From: SXZD01 sp034680345
GTDB lineage: Bacteria; Pseudomonadota; Gammaproteobacteria; Burkholderiales; Burkholderiaceae_B
Assembly: GCA_034680345.1 (NCBI GenBank)
Contig: JAXISZ010000007.1
Span: forward strand, 20,840 to 84,839
Direction of reading: 5' to 3'
DNA length: 64,000 nucleotides
The notes under the pieces were generated by a model, which searched no databases, was not told the DNA's origin, and saw only the letters and a program-made list of their open reading frames with translations. Each line of letters starts with the position of its first letter. Within the stretch, counting starts at the first letter, position 1. Both the position numbers and the translations under genes were made by a program. Below are positions 1 through 7,812 of this stretch, one piece after another.

Positions 1-266
1 AGAAATAATTTAAATTAATATCTTTTTTAGCGGTTTGGTAAAGTACATATCAAAAAAACTTTGTTTGATATTCTGATTGGATACATCGTTTTTTTTTGAA
101 TGAAACGCTGTGTTTTCACTTAATATTTGAAAAAAAGTACATTTCAAAAAATAAAACTTCACCAAAAACCTGTAACATCTGCGATAATTGGTCTGGCCTT
201 AGCCAACCATGCGGGTTTTGGGGGGGCTGGGTGTGTAAAAAGCCAAGATATATATTGGAGGACAAC
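1..266 (+). other. AT-rich leader/intergenic region upstream of hupB
   Basis: No gene is supported here. An open frame continues upstream from hupB to about position 96, but it lacks HU similarity and has no ribosome binding site, so I treat it as untranslated leader. A 17-base near-direct repeat (AAGTACAT[A/T]TCAAAAAA) occurs at 41-57 and 135-151 with one mismatch. A G-rich run (GGGGGGG) lies near 222-228. A small hairpin (GGT..GGC-CTTA-GCC.ACC) is possible near 189-209. The promoter is not obvious. Confidence 0.5.
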
Positions 267-563
267 TTGAATAAAACTGAATTAATTGAAGCAATCGCTA
301 CGGGGAGTGAAATTTCTAAAGCAGCTGCTGGTCGCGCATTAGATGCTGCTTTGCAAGCTATTGTATCAACCGTTTCCAAAGGCGATTCCGTCACTTTGGT
401 GGGTTTTGGTACATTTTTATCCAGTAAACGTGCTGCACGTACTGGTAAAAACCCTCGCACCGGTGAAGAAATTAAAATCCCTGCGGCAGTGGTTCCAAAA
501 TTCAAGGCAGGTTCTGGTTTTAAAGAGGCTGTTGCAAAACAAACCAAGAAAAAAGCTAAGTAA
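267..563 (+). CDS. hupB: DNA-binding protein HU
   Basis: Small basic nucleoid protein of about 98 residues; HU dimers bend and compact DNA without much sequence specificity. The sequence begins MNKTELIEAIA, carries the HU signature GFGTFLSSKRAARTGKNPRTG at about residues 46-66, and ends in a lysine-rich tail (KQTKKKAK). The DNA-clamping arm proline lies in the RTGKNPRTGE segment. I chose the TTG at 267 because the protein then starts exactly like HU proteins and a strong GGAGGA lies at 257-262. The open frame continues upstream to 96, but that part has no HU character. It is monocistronic and followed directly by a strong intrinsic terminator. Whether this is the alpha- or beta-type HU cannot be decided from the sequence. 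Confidence 0.95.
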   Translation: MNKTELIEAIATGSEISKAAAGRALDAALQAIVSTVSKGDSVTLVGFGTFLSSKRAARTGKNPRTGEEIKIPAAVVPKFKAGSGFKEAVAKQTKKKAK

Positions 564-586
564 TCTATTTTTGTTCGGTGTTTGTA

Positions 587-614
587 AAGCCTCGAAGTCT
601 TCGAGGCTTTTTTT
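587..614 (+). terminator. Intrinsic terminator of hupB
   Basis: AAGCCTCGAAG and CTTCGAGGCTT form a nearly uninterrupted stem with a very tight loop, followed by a T-run (TTTTTTT). It begins about 24 bases after the hupB stop codon. Confidence 0.9.
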
Positions 615-681
615 CTGAAAAAATTAAATATCTAATTTTTTTGCTGGTGACGTAGCTTTGAATATGTCAAGGGTGTTTTTC

Positions 682-1389
682 TTATTGGCTGCGAGCCGAT
701 GGGCTTGGTTCATTGCTGCCCGTGTTTAAATTTTTAATAATGCGCTGGCGTTCGCTTTCTGAAATATAGTCTACCGACTTAATGACTTTGTTAACCCCTG
801 AAACCTTTGCAATTGTTTCTGCAGCTTCGTTGGCTTCTTGCTCTGTTGCTAAACCCAAGAGATAAACATTGCCGCGTTCAGTAACATATTTGTAGGCACC
901 AGAGTAGATATTACGATTATCAATCATCGCAGCTTTTACTTTGCTGCTAATAATAGCGTCATTTGACCGTGAGCTTAGCGAGCTTTTGCCAGCAATTTCT
1001 AGTTCATTGACAATAACCCGAACATTTTCAATTTGTGCGGCTTCTTTTTCTGCAGATTTTCGGGTGGCTTCATCAGGGACTTCTCCAGTTAAAAGCAAGC
1101 GGCGATTGTAAACAGTGGCGTTAATGTGGCTGTGATTGTCAAATTTTGCAGACAAGCGGCCTTCAGCTTTTAATTGAATGCCACGGTCTTCAACTTGTGT
1201 GCCCAGCGTGCGTCGGTCTGCTGCAGCCAATGAGCCCGTAGTAAAGCCAGCCGCAATAAGAGGAATTTCAAGACCTGTGCAGCCCGATAACGTTGATAAA
1301 GCCAAATATCCTGCAAGCAATATTTTATTACTTAGGGTGATTTTAGAGGAATAGGTTTTTAAAACGGTGGTTTTTGTAGAATTATTCAT
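682..1389 (-). CDS. dolP: BON-domain outer-membrane lipoprotein (DolP/YraP family)
   Basis: Predicted lipoprotein of 235 residues. A signal segment (ILLAGYLALSTLSGC) ends in the lipobox LSGC at Cys37. Two BON domains follow, about residues 58-122 and 127-200. E. coli DolP binds anionic phospholipid at division sites and supports outer membrane integrity. The ATG at 1389 overlaps the end of the SIS-domain gene by 8 bases (ATGAATAA), implying translational coupling. The yraN / SIS protein / dolP order with rsmI alongside is the same neighbourhood as E. coli rsmI-lpoA-yraN-diaA-dolP, which supports the DolP name over generic OsmY. The hydrophilic stretch before the hydrophobic core (about 22 residues) is longer than usual. 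Confidence 0.85.
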   Translation of the reverse strand: MNNSTKTTVLKTYSSKITLSNKILLAGYLALSTLSGCTGLEIPLIAAGFTTGSLAAADRRTLGTQVEDRGIQLKAEGRLSAKFDNHSHINATVYNRRLLLTGEVPDEATRKSAEKEAAQIENVRVIVNELEIAGKSSLSSRSNDAIISSKVKAAMIDNRNIYSGAYKYVTERGNVYLLGLATEQEANEAAETIAKVSGVNKVIKSVDYISESERQRIIKNLNTGSNEPSPSARSQ

Positions 1390-1981
1390 TTTCGTCTTCT
1401 CCAAGCAAGATGAGATCAATGCCGTCGCATAGGCAGTGAATGGTTAAAATATGCACTTCTTGAATGCGAGCAGTTTTATCATGTGGCACACACAATTCAA
1501 TGTCGTTGGCTGTAAGTTGTGATTTAATGCGGCCCCCGCCTTTTCCAGTTAATGCAATAACGGTCATTTCCCGTTCATGCGCAGCCTCAATGGCGGCAAT
1601 TATGTTACGTGAATTGCCGCTTGTGGAGATAGCCAGTAAAACATCACTGGCTTGCCCTAAGGCGTGTATTTGTTTTGAAAAAACTTCGTCAAAACTATAA
1701 TCATTGCTAATGGCAGTCAGTGCAGAAGTGTCAGTTGTTAGCGCAATTGCGGCTAAGCCGGGACGTTCGCGTTCAAACCGCCCTAAAAGTTCTGCGGCAA
1801 AATGTTGGCAGTCAGCAGCGGAGCCGCCATTGCCACATGCTAAAATTTTATTGCCATTGGTTAGTGCTGCAACCAGCATTTCAACGGCATTGGAAATGGG
1901 AGCCGCCAACACTTCAACCGCGCGTTGTTTAACATTTGCGCTGTCGTCAAATTGGTGCGTGATGCGGGTAATCAAATCCAT
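1382..1981 (-). CDS. gmhA: SIS-domain protein, phosphoheptose isomerase / DiaA family
   Basis: 199-residue SIS-domain protein. GmhA converts sedoheptulose 7-phosphate to heptose 7-phosphate for LPS; the paralogue DiaA binds DnaA and times replication initiation. The phosphosugar loop ACGNGGSAADCQHFAAEL and the ISTSGNS motif are clear. His and Glu of QHFAAEL and Gln/His of IQEVHILTIH are present, matching the zinc/catalytic residues of GmhA, whereas E. coli DiaA has lost the equivalents. The following IHCLCDGID resembles DiaA. Gene position (between yraN and dolP) is that of diaA. I therefore read it as an isomerase-competent protein in the diaA position. The ATG at 1981 is preceded by TTTGGAG at good spacing. 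Confidence 0.85.
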   Translation of the reverse strand: MDLITRITHQFDDSANVKQRAVEVLAAPISNAVEMLVAALTNGNKILACGNGGSAADCQHFAAELLGRFERERPGLAAIALTTDTSALTAISNDYSFDEVFSKQIHALGQASDVLLAISTSGNSRNIIAAIEAAHEREMTVIALTGKGGGRIKSQLTANDIELCVPHDKTARIQEVHILTIHCLCDGIDLILLGEDENE

Positions 1982-2017
1982 ATTCACTCCAAATAGAAAT
2001 TGATTGATAGCCAAACA

Positions 2018-2503
2018 TTATACTGAGCCTTGGCCATCGAAGGCGGCTTGTATCCATTTTGCGGGGGTTTTTTCCGAATTACCTTCGTATGTCAGGGTAT
2101 CAAAGCGCATATTTTTAAAGTGCAGATGCCCCTGGCCAGACCACCACCATTGTGCTGCATGCACAATTTTACGACGTTTGCGCCAGTTGATGCTGGCCAA
2201 GGCGCCGCCCCATTGTTGATGGCTGCGTTGCCGAACTTCCACAACAATGGCGAGTTGATCCTGTGCCATAATCAGGTCAATTTCACCGTATTGATTGCGC
2301 ACCCCAGCGGCGACGAATGTAAGGCCCTGTTTTTCTAACCAAATGCGGGCGTTTTTTTCAGCTTGTAAGCCCTGGGTTGCAGGTGTAATTTTGTGTGTTT
2401 TTAAGGGTTGTTGGTTGCAGGTTTTGGCCTCGGTTGGTGCAATCCAGCTGGGTTTGCTGATTTTTTTTCTTTTTTTGTTAGTCTTTAGAATCCAGGGCAA
2501 CAT
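2018..2503 (-). CDS. yraN: UPF0102 family protein YraN (endonuclease-like fold)
   Basis: 161 residues; the UPF0102/YraN core (about residues 45-161) carries the restriction-endonuclease-like signature GEIDLIM followed by VVEVRQR, so the putative acidic metal ligands are kept. The cellular role of the family is unclear; a link to DNA processing is only inferred. The N-terminal ~40 residues (KTNKKRKKISKPSW and following) extend beyond the usual ~120-residue family length, so translation may start later. First gene of the yraN-gmhA/diaA-dolP unit, divergent from rsmI. Confidence 0.85.
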   Translation of the reverse strand: MLPWILKTNKKRKKISKPSWIAPTEAKTCNQQPLKTHKITPATQGLQAEKNARIWLEKQGLTFVAAGVRNQYGEIDLIMAQDQLAIVVEVRQRSHQQWGGALASINWRKRRKIVHAAQWWWSGQGHLHFKNMRFDTLTYEGNSEKTPAKWIQAAFDGQGSV

Positions 2504-2627
2504 GACAGCAATAAAAAAACCAATTCAATTAAATAATAGCCCAATTAAACCATGGGCAAAATAAATCACGATTTACACAAATATTGATTAAAAAGCAAAA
2601 GGACTTATTAAAATTTCTGAGTAATTT

Positions 2628-3572
2628 ATGATTAACACACCAAATAAGCCTCACAATTTAAAAAATCTAGATTTTGAAGATAACCTAAACCCAGAGCTGA
2701 CCGCAGGTGTTTTATATGTAGTGTCAACCCCAATTGGAAATTTAGGAGACGTCAGCCCACGTTGTCGACAAGTGTTGGCAGCGGTAGATGTTGTGGCTGC
2801 TGAAGACACTCGTGTTACAGCGCAATTGTTGAGTTTATTGGGTTTAAAAAAACCATTGTTTGCAAGTCATGCGCATAACGAAAATGAAGCAGCTCAGAAG
2901 CTTATACAAGCTTTAAGCGCTGGACAAGCGCTGGCTTTGGTCTGTGATGCGGGCACGCCAGCGGTATCTGACCCAGGGGCTAAAGTTGTGGCGACAGTGG
3001 CTCAAGCGGGTTTTACCGTAGTTCCTATTCCTGGACCCTCTGCGGTTTTGGCTGCTGTATCAGCCAGTGGTTTGATTGAGGGTGGGTTTTATTTTGCGGG
3101 TTTTTTGCCTTCTAAAGGTGCTGTTCGAGAAAAAACACTGATGAGTTTATTGCGGCAGCCAAATGCTGTGGTTTTATTTGAGGCACCACATCGAATTTTA
3201 AGTTTAATGCGTGCTTTGTTAGTGCTGGATAATCAGCAGCGGTCCTGTTGTGTCGCCCGTGAACTTACCAAGCGTTTTGAAACTTTTTATCGCGGCACCA
3301 TTGCACAGGTTTTGCAGACTTTAGAGGCCGACCCTAATGCGCAACGGGGCGAGTTGGTGGTGGTGTTGGGTCCACCATCACACCATGGCGTGGTGGTGGA
3401 CACTTTAGATTTAACCAGCCGTGTGTCGTTAACCTTAAGTCCTCAAGCCATGTTAAAAGACATGATGACACAAGTTCCGTTAAAGCAAGCGGTACAGTGG
3501 GTTGCTAAATGGACTGGTTTGTCCCGTAACGATCTATACGCTTTGGCTTTAACTTTGAAGCAGGAAGATTGA
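2628..3572 (+). CDS. rsmI: 16S rRNA (cytidine1402-2'-O)-methyltransferase RsmI
   Basis: 314 residues. RsmI uses S-adenosylmethionine to 2'-O-methylate C1402 in the decoding centre of 16S rRNA. The tetrapyrrole-methylase fold is recognised by LYVVSTPIGNLGD (about residues 29-41), AAEDTR, the CDAGTPAVSDPG loop and PIPGPSAVLAAVSASG. About 25 extra residues precede the conserved start of the domain. It stands divergent from yraN, the same association as in E. coli, and is followed by a stem-loop before the convergent TonB receptor gene. Confidence 0.95.
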   Translation: MINTPNKPHNLKNLDFEDNLNPELTAGVLYVVSTPIGNLGDVSPRCRQVLAAVDVVAAEDTRVTAQLLSLLGLKKPLFASHAHNENEAAQKLIQALSAGQALALVCDAGTPAVSDPGAKVVATVAQAGFTVVPIPGPSAVLAAVSASGLIEGGFYFAGFLPSKGAVREKTLMSLLRQPNAVVLFEAPHRILSLMRALLVLDNQQRSCCVARELTKRFETFYRGTIAQVLQTLEADPNAQRGELVVVLGPPSHHGVVVDTLDLTSRVSLTLSPQAMLKDMMTQVPLKQAVQWVAKWTGLSRNDLYALALTLKQED

Positions 3573-3582
3573 TTTTGGCTAT

Positions 3583-3610
3583 ACAGGCGCAATTTTTTAA
3601 AAGCGCCTGT
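3583..3610. terminator. Stem-loop between convergent rsmI and znuD-like gene
   Basis: ACAGGCGC (3583-3590) and GCGCCTGT (3603-3610) form a perfect 8-bp stem with an AT-only loop (AATTTTTTAAAA). It lies between two converging genes and could terminate both, though neither side has a long T-run. Confidence 0.6.
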
Positions 3611-3645
3611 TATTGCATCAATCACTTAAATTTAATTCGGTATTC

Positions 3646-5754
3646 TCAAAAAAACAAGCGAATCCCTGCACTGATGGTACGACCTTGAATGGGCACAAAG
3701 TCTTTCAGAAATGAAACATGGTTACGGCCTTGCGCGTTCAATAGATTGCGCGCCTGTACAAAAAACTCGGTGCGGGTGGCCAATTCCCACTGGGGCCGCC
3801 ATGCAGCGTAGGCATCTACACGATCATACGCTGGTGTTGCGGTTTCACTTTCTAGAACGGCTACGCGGTTTTGTGCTGCATGGTGTACCCATTGTAAGCG
3901 TACATAAGCCTTGTTATTTTGTATGCTTGCTGCCAAGGTGATGCGTTGTGGCGTGATGCGTGGTAGGGCTTGGCCAGTGTTTTCATCGGTGCCGCGGACA
4001 TGATCGAACTTAAACTCCAGTTGTGGTTTAAAGTCATTGGATAAACCGAACCACTGTGCGGTTAGCAGGTGGGTTGCGCTGAATTCAATACCTTGTAATG
4101 TCGCTTTGGTTGCGTTGTAGTAAAAACTGGGCAGTTCGGCTGTGCCAGGTAAATTCCCTACTTCGTTATTTAGTAGGTTATCGGTTCCACGGCGTAGAGT
4201 AACAAAGTTATTAAAGCGTTGTTGCCAAGCCGTGGTTCGAGTGGTCCAAGCCGAGTTTTGGTAACCCCAGCTTAAATCTACGCCATTGGCACTTTCTTTG
4301 GGCAGTTGGGCATTGCCATATTGTGCATTGAAGGTGGCTTCATGGCGACCGCAGGCAAACAGCTCTAGGTAAGTGGGCGCTCGTTCCGTGTGATTGAATT
4401 GTAGTGACAGGGCGTGTTGTGTATTTATAGGTAAGCGCATGCCAGCATTAGCGCTGTTTAAGTGATATTGACGTTGCGCGTCCTGTCCACATGTGTTGCT
4501 GTTATCGCCTCGCACATTGTGTTGTTCGTGGCGCAAGCCCATATTCAGCTGTGCCCATTTTAAGTCTTTGTTGGTGGTTGCGTATAAAGCATTACCACTG
4601 CTGCGGGTATTGGGTAAAAAGCTGTTGGTGCCTGTGTTGTCAAACGCGCGCAAACTAAAGTCACTGCGGTGTACGCCTATTTTTGTTCGCGTATTGCCGA
4701 TTGCGCGCACTAGCCCTTCAATGCGTGCTTCTTGACCTTGATTGCGAAAGGTGAGTTCTGGTGTAGCATCTACAATTTCTGAGTGACGATAATGGCTGTG
4801 TGAGGCATTGACTTCAATGGCTTCGAAGATGCCTTGGGTATTGAGACGCCCTTTGAATTCTTGGCGGGTTTGTTCAAGGTCAATGCGTGGGTTTTCAGCG
4901 CTAGCCGGATTGCCAATACCGTAGTTGTTGTTCAAGCTTTGTAGGCTAATGCCTGCATAGCCCCAATGGCCTCGTAAAGCTGCGCCAATGGAGCCGCCGT
5001 CGCTGCGGGCGCTGCTGTTGGGTAAGCGGCCAGCAGTAGGGGATTGTGGGTTTTCATTGCGTGCAGCGCCATTTTCTGTGAAAAATGGCCCAGGTACTTT
5101 GATATTGCCGCTGTGAAGATTAAAAGCGTCCACACTGATTGCATAATTGTTGTGGCCAAATGCAAAATGACCCGCTGCTAGGTCTTCAGCGCTACCGTAA
5201 CGGCCAGACAAACGCACTTCACCGTGTTGGCCTAGGGCTACGTTTACGGGAGTGCGATCATCAACCAAGTTAACCACTCCGCCAATTGCATTGCCACCAT
5301 AGCGTAAGGCATTGGCACCACGCAGTATTTCAATACGCTCAGCAAAGATAGGGTTGATTGCCACCGTGTGGTCTTGGCTGGTGGCAGAAGCGTCAAATAT
5401 GGCGTTGCCATTGCTTAAAATGCGCACGCGGTCATTGTCGAGGCCACGAATAATTGGCCTTTGTGCGTTTGGACCGTGCCCAGAACTGGCAACACCCAGT
5501 TCGTTTTCTAAAATGCCACCAATCGTATTGGCCATTTTAGCTTGTAGGGTATTGCTGTGCAGCACTTGGTTGGGTACGATTGAATTTTCAGTGGTTTCGT
5601 CAAATGCACTGGCTGAAATGGTGATATCTTCTAGCTGCTTATTTTTATTTTGAGCAACAGCAAGGCTGTAGTGTCCCGAGCTTAGAACAACACTTAAAAC
5701 TTGACTGGTTTGAAACAATAGGTGCGAAGTTGTATTGATGCGCTTAATTGGCAT
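3646..5754 (-). CDS. znuD: TonB-dependent outer-membrane receptor, ZnuD-like
   Basis: 702-residue outer-membrane receptor with a Sec signal ending near SLAVAQ, a plug domain (TonB-box-like EDITISA, then LGVASSGHGPNAQRPIIRGL, DHTVAINPIFAERIEILRG, ALRYGGNAIGGVVNLVDDR) and a 22-strand-type barrel ending in aromatic ...IRLFF. The plug wording, the SHYRHSE strand and RAPTYLELFACGRHEAT resemble the zinc receptor ZnuD of Neisseria as I remember it. The extracellular His/Asp-rich loop of the meningococcal protein is not seen here. Zinc as substrate is thus probable, not proven; its position beside a COG0523 GTPase supports it. The ATG at 5754 is preferred over an upstream in-frame TTG at 5775. A nested stem-loop structure lies 40 bases upstream. 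Confidence 0.8.
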   Translation of the reverse strand: MPIKRINTTSHLLFQTSQVLSVVLSSGHYSLAVAQNKNKQLEDITISASAFDETTENSIVPNQVLHSNTLQAKMANTIGGILENELGVASSGHGPNAQRPIIRGLDNDRVRILSNGNAIFDASATSQDHTVAINPIFAERIEILRGANALRYGGNAIGGVVNLVDDRTPVNVALGQHGEVRLSGRYGSAEDLAAGHFAFGHNNYAISVDAFNLHSGNIKVPGPFFTENGAARNENPQSPTAGRLPNSSARSDGGSIGAALRGHWGYAGISLQSLNNNYGIGNPASAENPRIDLEQTRQEFKGRLNTQGIFEAIEVNASHSHYRHSEIVDATPELTFRNQGQEARIEGLVRAIGNTRTKIGVHRSDFSLRAFDNTGTNSFLPNTRSSGNALYATTNKDLKWAQLNMGLRHEQHNVRGDNSNTCGQDAQRQYHLNSANAGMRLPINTQHALSLQFNHTERAPTYLELFACGRHEATFNAQYGNAQLPKESANGVDLSWGYQNSAWTTRTTAWQQRFNNFVTLRRGTDNLLNNEVGNLPGTAELPSFYYNATKATLQGIEFSATHLLTAQWFGLSNDFKPQLEFKFDHVRGTDENTGQALPRITPQRITLAASIQNNKAYVRLQWVHHAAQNRVAVLESETATPAYDRVDAYAAWRPQWELATRTEFFVQARNLLNAQGRNHVSFLKDFVPIQGRTISAGIRLFF

Positions 5755-5793
5755 GGCAAAAGCTTTCTTAAACAATAAGTGAAAATAAGTAAG

Positions 5794-5868
5794 GGCTTGG
5801 CGTGCATCTGCTTTTAGCTGGTTTTTGTCTAAAAATTAGGACGCAAAGCAGGCCTTAGGGTGCAAGCC
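5794..5868 (-). promoter_or_regulatory. Nested RNA stem structure in the leader of the znuD-like gene
   Basis: Three nested pairings occur in order: GGCTTG 5794-5799 with CAAGCC 5863-5868; CTGCTTT 5808-5814 with AAAGCAG 5845-5851; and GT-CTAA 5827-5832 with TTAG-AC around 5836-5842 (one bulged G). Transcribed from the minus strand, this folds just before the receptor start. It has no cobalamin B12 box (GCCACTG), so it is not that riboswitch. It could be a regulatory leader or a partial terminator of the upstream gene. Confidence 0.45.
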
Positions 5869-5915
5869 AAAAAAATGATTTGTAAGTGTGAATAACGGTT
5901 TGAAAATTGACTGAA

Positions 5916-6326
5916 TTAAACCGTACATTCCGTACAATACATAGGTGGTCCTCTTACTCGCACAGTGTGCGGTTTATTGTTTTTAAAAACAATCAATTGC
6001 CATAATGTATTGGGTTTGGCAATAATTTGCTTGGTTGGTGGTTTTGCCGATATTGCGCATGGGCCATATGCACTGAGTAAATGATCAAGCCATTGACAAG
6101 CAAGTTCTGGGGTTTGGTTGTAAGTGTTTTTAGAGCGCAGGTTAGCTTCGAATGCACCAAAACCGGCGTTGTGTAACAACGAGTGATGTGATTGAGTCGG
6201 TGAAGAAACAGCGCGGTGTAGCAGCGAAAGTGACTGTACAACCAATACAAAAAAAGCCAACGCAGCAGCCAGATAAGCTGCAGTGCGTTGGTGCAAGGGT
6301 AAGTGTGAGCGTAATAAAAATGGCAT
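5916..6326 (-). CDS. DUF2946-like small membrane protein
   Basis: 136 residues: a short basic N-terminus (MPFLLRSHLPLHQRTAAYL), one hydrophobic segment (about residues 16-36), then a soluble part with two cysteines before the middle (ELACQWLDHLL..YGPCA) and a C-terminus VRVRGPPMYC. A terminal ARGPP-type motif and this layout are typical of DUF2946 proteins, which are commonly encoded beside TonB-dependent receptors for metals. Function unknown. It sits between dksA and the receptor gene on the same strand. An adjacent TTG at 6329 is the alternative start; no clear ribosome binding site is visible for either. Confidence 0.65.
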   Translation of the reverse strand: MPFLLRSHLPLHQRTAAYLAAALAFFVLVVQSLSLLHRAVSSPTQSHHSLLHNAGFGAFEANLRSKNTYNQTPELACQWLDHLLSAYGPCAISAKPPTKQIIAKPNTLWQLIVFKNNKPHTVRVRGPPMYCTECTV

Positions 6327-6354
6327 CAAGAACTGCTGTTGAAAAAAAGTGGAG

Positions 6355-6780
6355 TTAGTCTCCGTACATTTTTTGTTTTAATTCTCGACGCTGTTGTGCT
6401 TCGAGCGAAAGGGTGGCAGTGGGTCTTGCTAATAAACGCGGAATGCCAATGGGGTCCCCAGTTTCTTCGCACCAACCGTATTCGTTGGCTTCAATACGTG
6501 CTAGCGCTTGTTGCACTTTTTTTAGCAGTTTGCGTTCGCGATCGCGGGTGCGCAATTCAAGCGCGTGTTCTTCCTCGATGGTGGCACGATCGGCAGGGTC
6601 TGGCACAATCGCTGTTTCGCGAAGGTGTTCGGTGGTTTCATCTGCGTTAAACCGCAGTTCTGTTTCGATGCCTAAAAGCCGTTGGCGAAAAAACGCCAAC
6701 TGCACCTCATTCATGTAGTCATCTTCGCCCATTGCCAACAGGGCTTCTTCGGAAATGATGTCAGTGGTCTGATCAGTCAT
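6355..6780 (-). CDS. dksA: RNA polymerase-binding transcription factor DksA, cysteine-poor form
   Basis: 141 residues. DksA enters the RNA polymerase secondary channel and, with ppGpp, represses rRNA promoters. The coiled coil is seen around DPADRATIEEEHALELRTRDRERK, with the tip acidic/Ala region DPADRA. The C-terminal globular part reads YGWCEETGDPIGIPRLLARPTATLSLEA: only the first of the four zinc-finger cysteines remains (pattern C-x2-T ... S-x2-A). Such zinc-independent DksA forms are known in several proteobacteria and are, as far as I recall, the normal form in many alpha- and beta-proteobacteria, so this is not decay. GAGG precedes the ATG. It is 42 bases downstream of the CobW GTPase gene. 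Confidence 0.92.
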   Translation of the reverse strand: MTDQTTDIISEEALLAMGEDDYMNEVQLAFFRQRLLGIETELRFNADETTEHLRETAIVPDPADRATIEEEHALELRTRDRERKLLKKVQQALARIEANEYGWCEETGDPIGIPRLLARPTATLSLEAQQRRELKQKMYGD

Positions 6781-6822
6781 GGTAAGCCTCTTTTCTTTCT
6801 AAGATTGATAGTGAAACAATTT

Positions 6823-7812
6823 TTATCTGGCCAAGCATTTGGTCAGACCCTTAAGAATTAAATCTTTTGGTAATTTTCTACCAATAAAGACAATTTTGGT
6901 CGATTTTTTTTCATTTTGTGCCCATTTTGCCCCCAAATCTGCACCCATTAACATATGTACCCCTTGAAACAATAATCGACGATTACTGCCTTTAATGTAA
7001 AGGATACCTTTATAACGCAACATGTCCGCTCCGTACAACTGTGAAATGGCGCTCATAAATTCTTCAAACTGTTCGGAGTTAAACGGTTTTTCGGCTTTGA
7101 AGACAAAGGAGGAGATTTCGTCGTTGTGGCTGTGATGGTCTTCTTCTAAAAAGTTGGGCGCAATCTCAAGAACGGAATTGATGTTAAAACCACGAATGTC
7201 GAGCAACTGGTCAATAGGTGCTTTACCAAAATCAGAAATGAGGATATCAGCTCTTGCGTTAATTTGCACCAAACGTTGCCGAACAGTTGTAATTTCATCG
7301 ATGGTGCATAAATCGATTTTAGAAAGTAATAAGCGGTCAGCAAAGCCAATTTGTTGCTGAATTTCGCGGTGTTCATCCAGTTGTTGCATGGCGTGTTTTG
7401 CATCAACTACAGTGATCACTGCGTCGAGCAAATAGTTTTCTGCAATCGTATCATCGGCAAAAAAGGTTTGTGCCACAGGTCCAGGATCAGCCATGCCGGT
7501 GGTTTCAATGATCACCCGAGAAAATTGAATTTCACCGGCTTGCCTACGGCTAAAAAGCTGGTTCATGATACGAACAAGGTCGCCACGCACGGTGCAACAC
7601 AGGCAACCATTGTTCATTTCGATGATATTTTCTTGATTGTCTTGCAATAATAAGTCGTTGTCGACACCTTCTTGTCCAAACTCATTTTCAATGACGGCAA
7701 TTTTTTGTCCGTGATTTTCTTGCAAAATGCGGTTCAATAGTGTGGTTTTTCCACTGCCTAGAAAACCAGTGAGTATTGTAACGGGAATCAATGAGTGGGG
7801 CGCTTGGTTCAT
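6823..7812 (-). CDS. COG0523 (CobW/ZNG1-type) GTP-binding metal chaperone
   Basis: 329 residues. G3E-family GTPase: Walker A GFLGSGKTTLLN (about residues 15-26), the CxCC metal motif in NNGCLCCTVRGDLV (about 68-81), ETTGMADPGP, and a guanine-specificity motif SKID. The C-terminal CobW_C domain contains LRYKGILYIKG. COG0523 proteins deliver metals, often Zn(II), to client enzymes and are frequently induced by zinc starvation. Adjacency to a zinc-finger-less dksA and a ZnuD-type receptor suggests zinc. The histidine-rich segment EEDHHSHNDE near the domain boundary could add metal binding. I see no convincing Zur operator upstream. Confidence 0.88.
   Translation of the reverse strand: MNQAPHSLIPVTILTGFLGSGKTTLLNRILQENHGQKIAVIENEFGQEGVDNDLLLQDNQENIIEMNNGCLCCTVRGDLVRIMNQLFSRRQAGEIQFSRVIIETTGMADPGPVAQTFFADDTIAENYLLDAVITVVDAKHAMQQLDEHREIQQQIGFADRLLLSKIDLCTIDEITTVRQRLVQINARADILISDFGKAPIDQLLDIRGFNINSVLEIAPNFLEEDHHSHNDEISSFVFKAEKPFNSEQFEEFMSAISQLYGADMLRYKGILYIKGSNRRLLFQGVHMLMGADLGAKWAQNEKKSTKIVFIGRKLPKDLILKGLTKCLAR

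Noticed and set aside
96..266. N-terminal extension of HU back to position 96
   Set aside because: No HU similarity, no ribosome binding site; the TTG at 267 has a strong one and gives a standard HU N-terminus.
5776..5915. Cobalamin riboswitch before the TonB receptor gene
   Set aside because: No B12 box and the region is too short; the nested stems do not match the class.
6355..6780. DksA as a decayed gene because three zinc-finger cysteines are missing
   Set aside because: Coiled coil and globular domain are otherwise intact, and cysteine-poor DksA forms are a known functional type.
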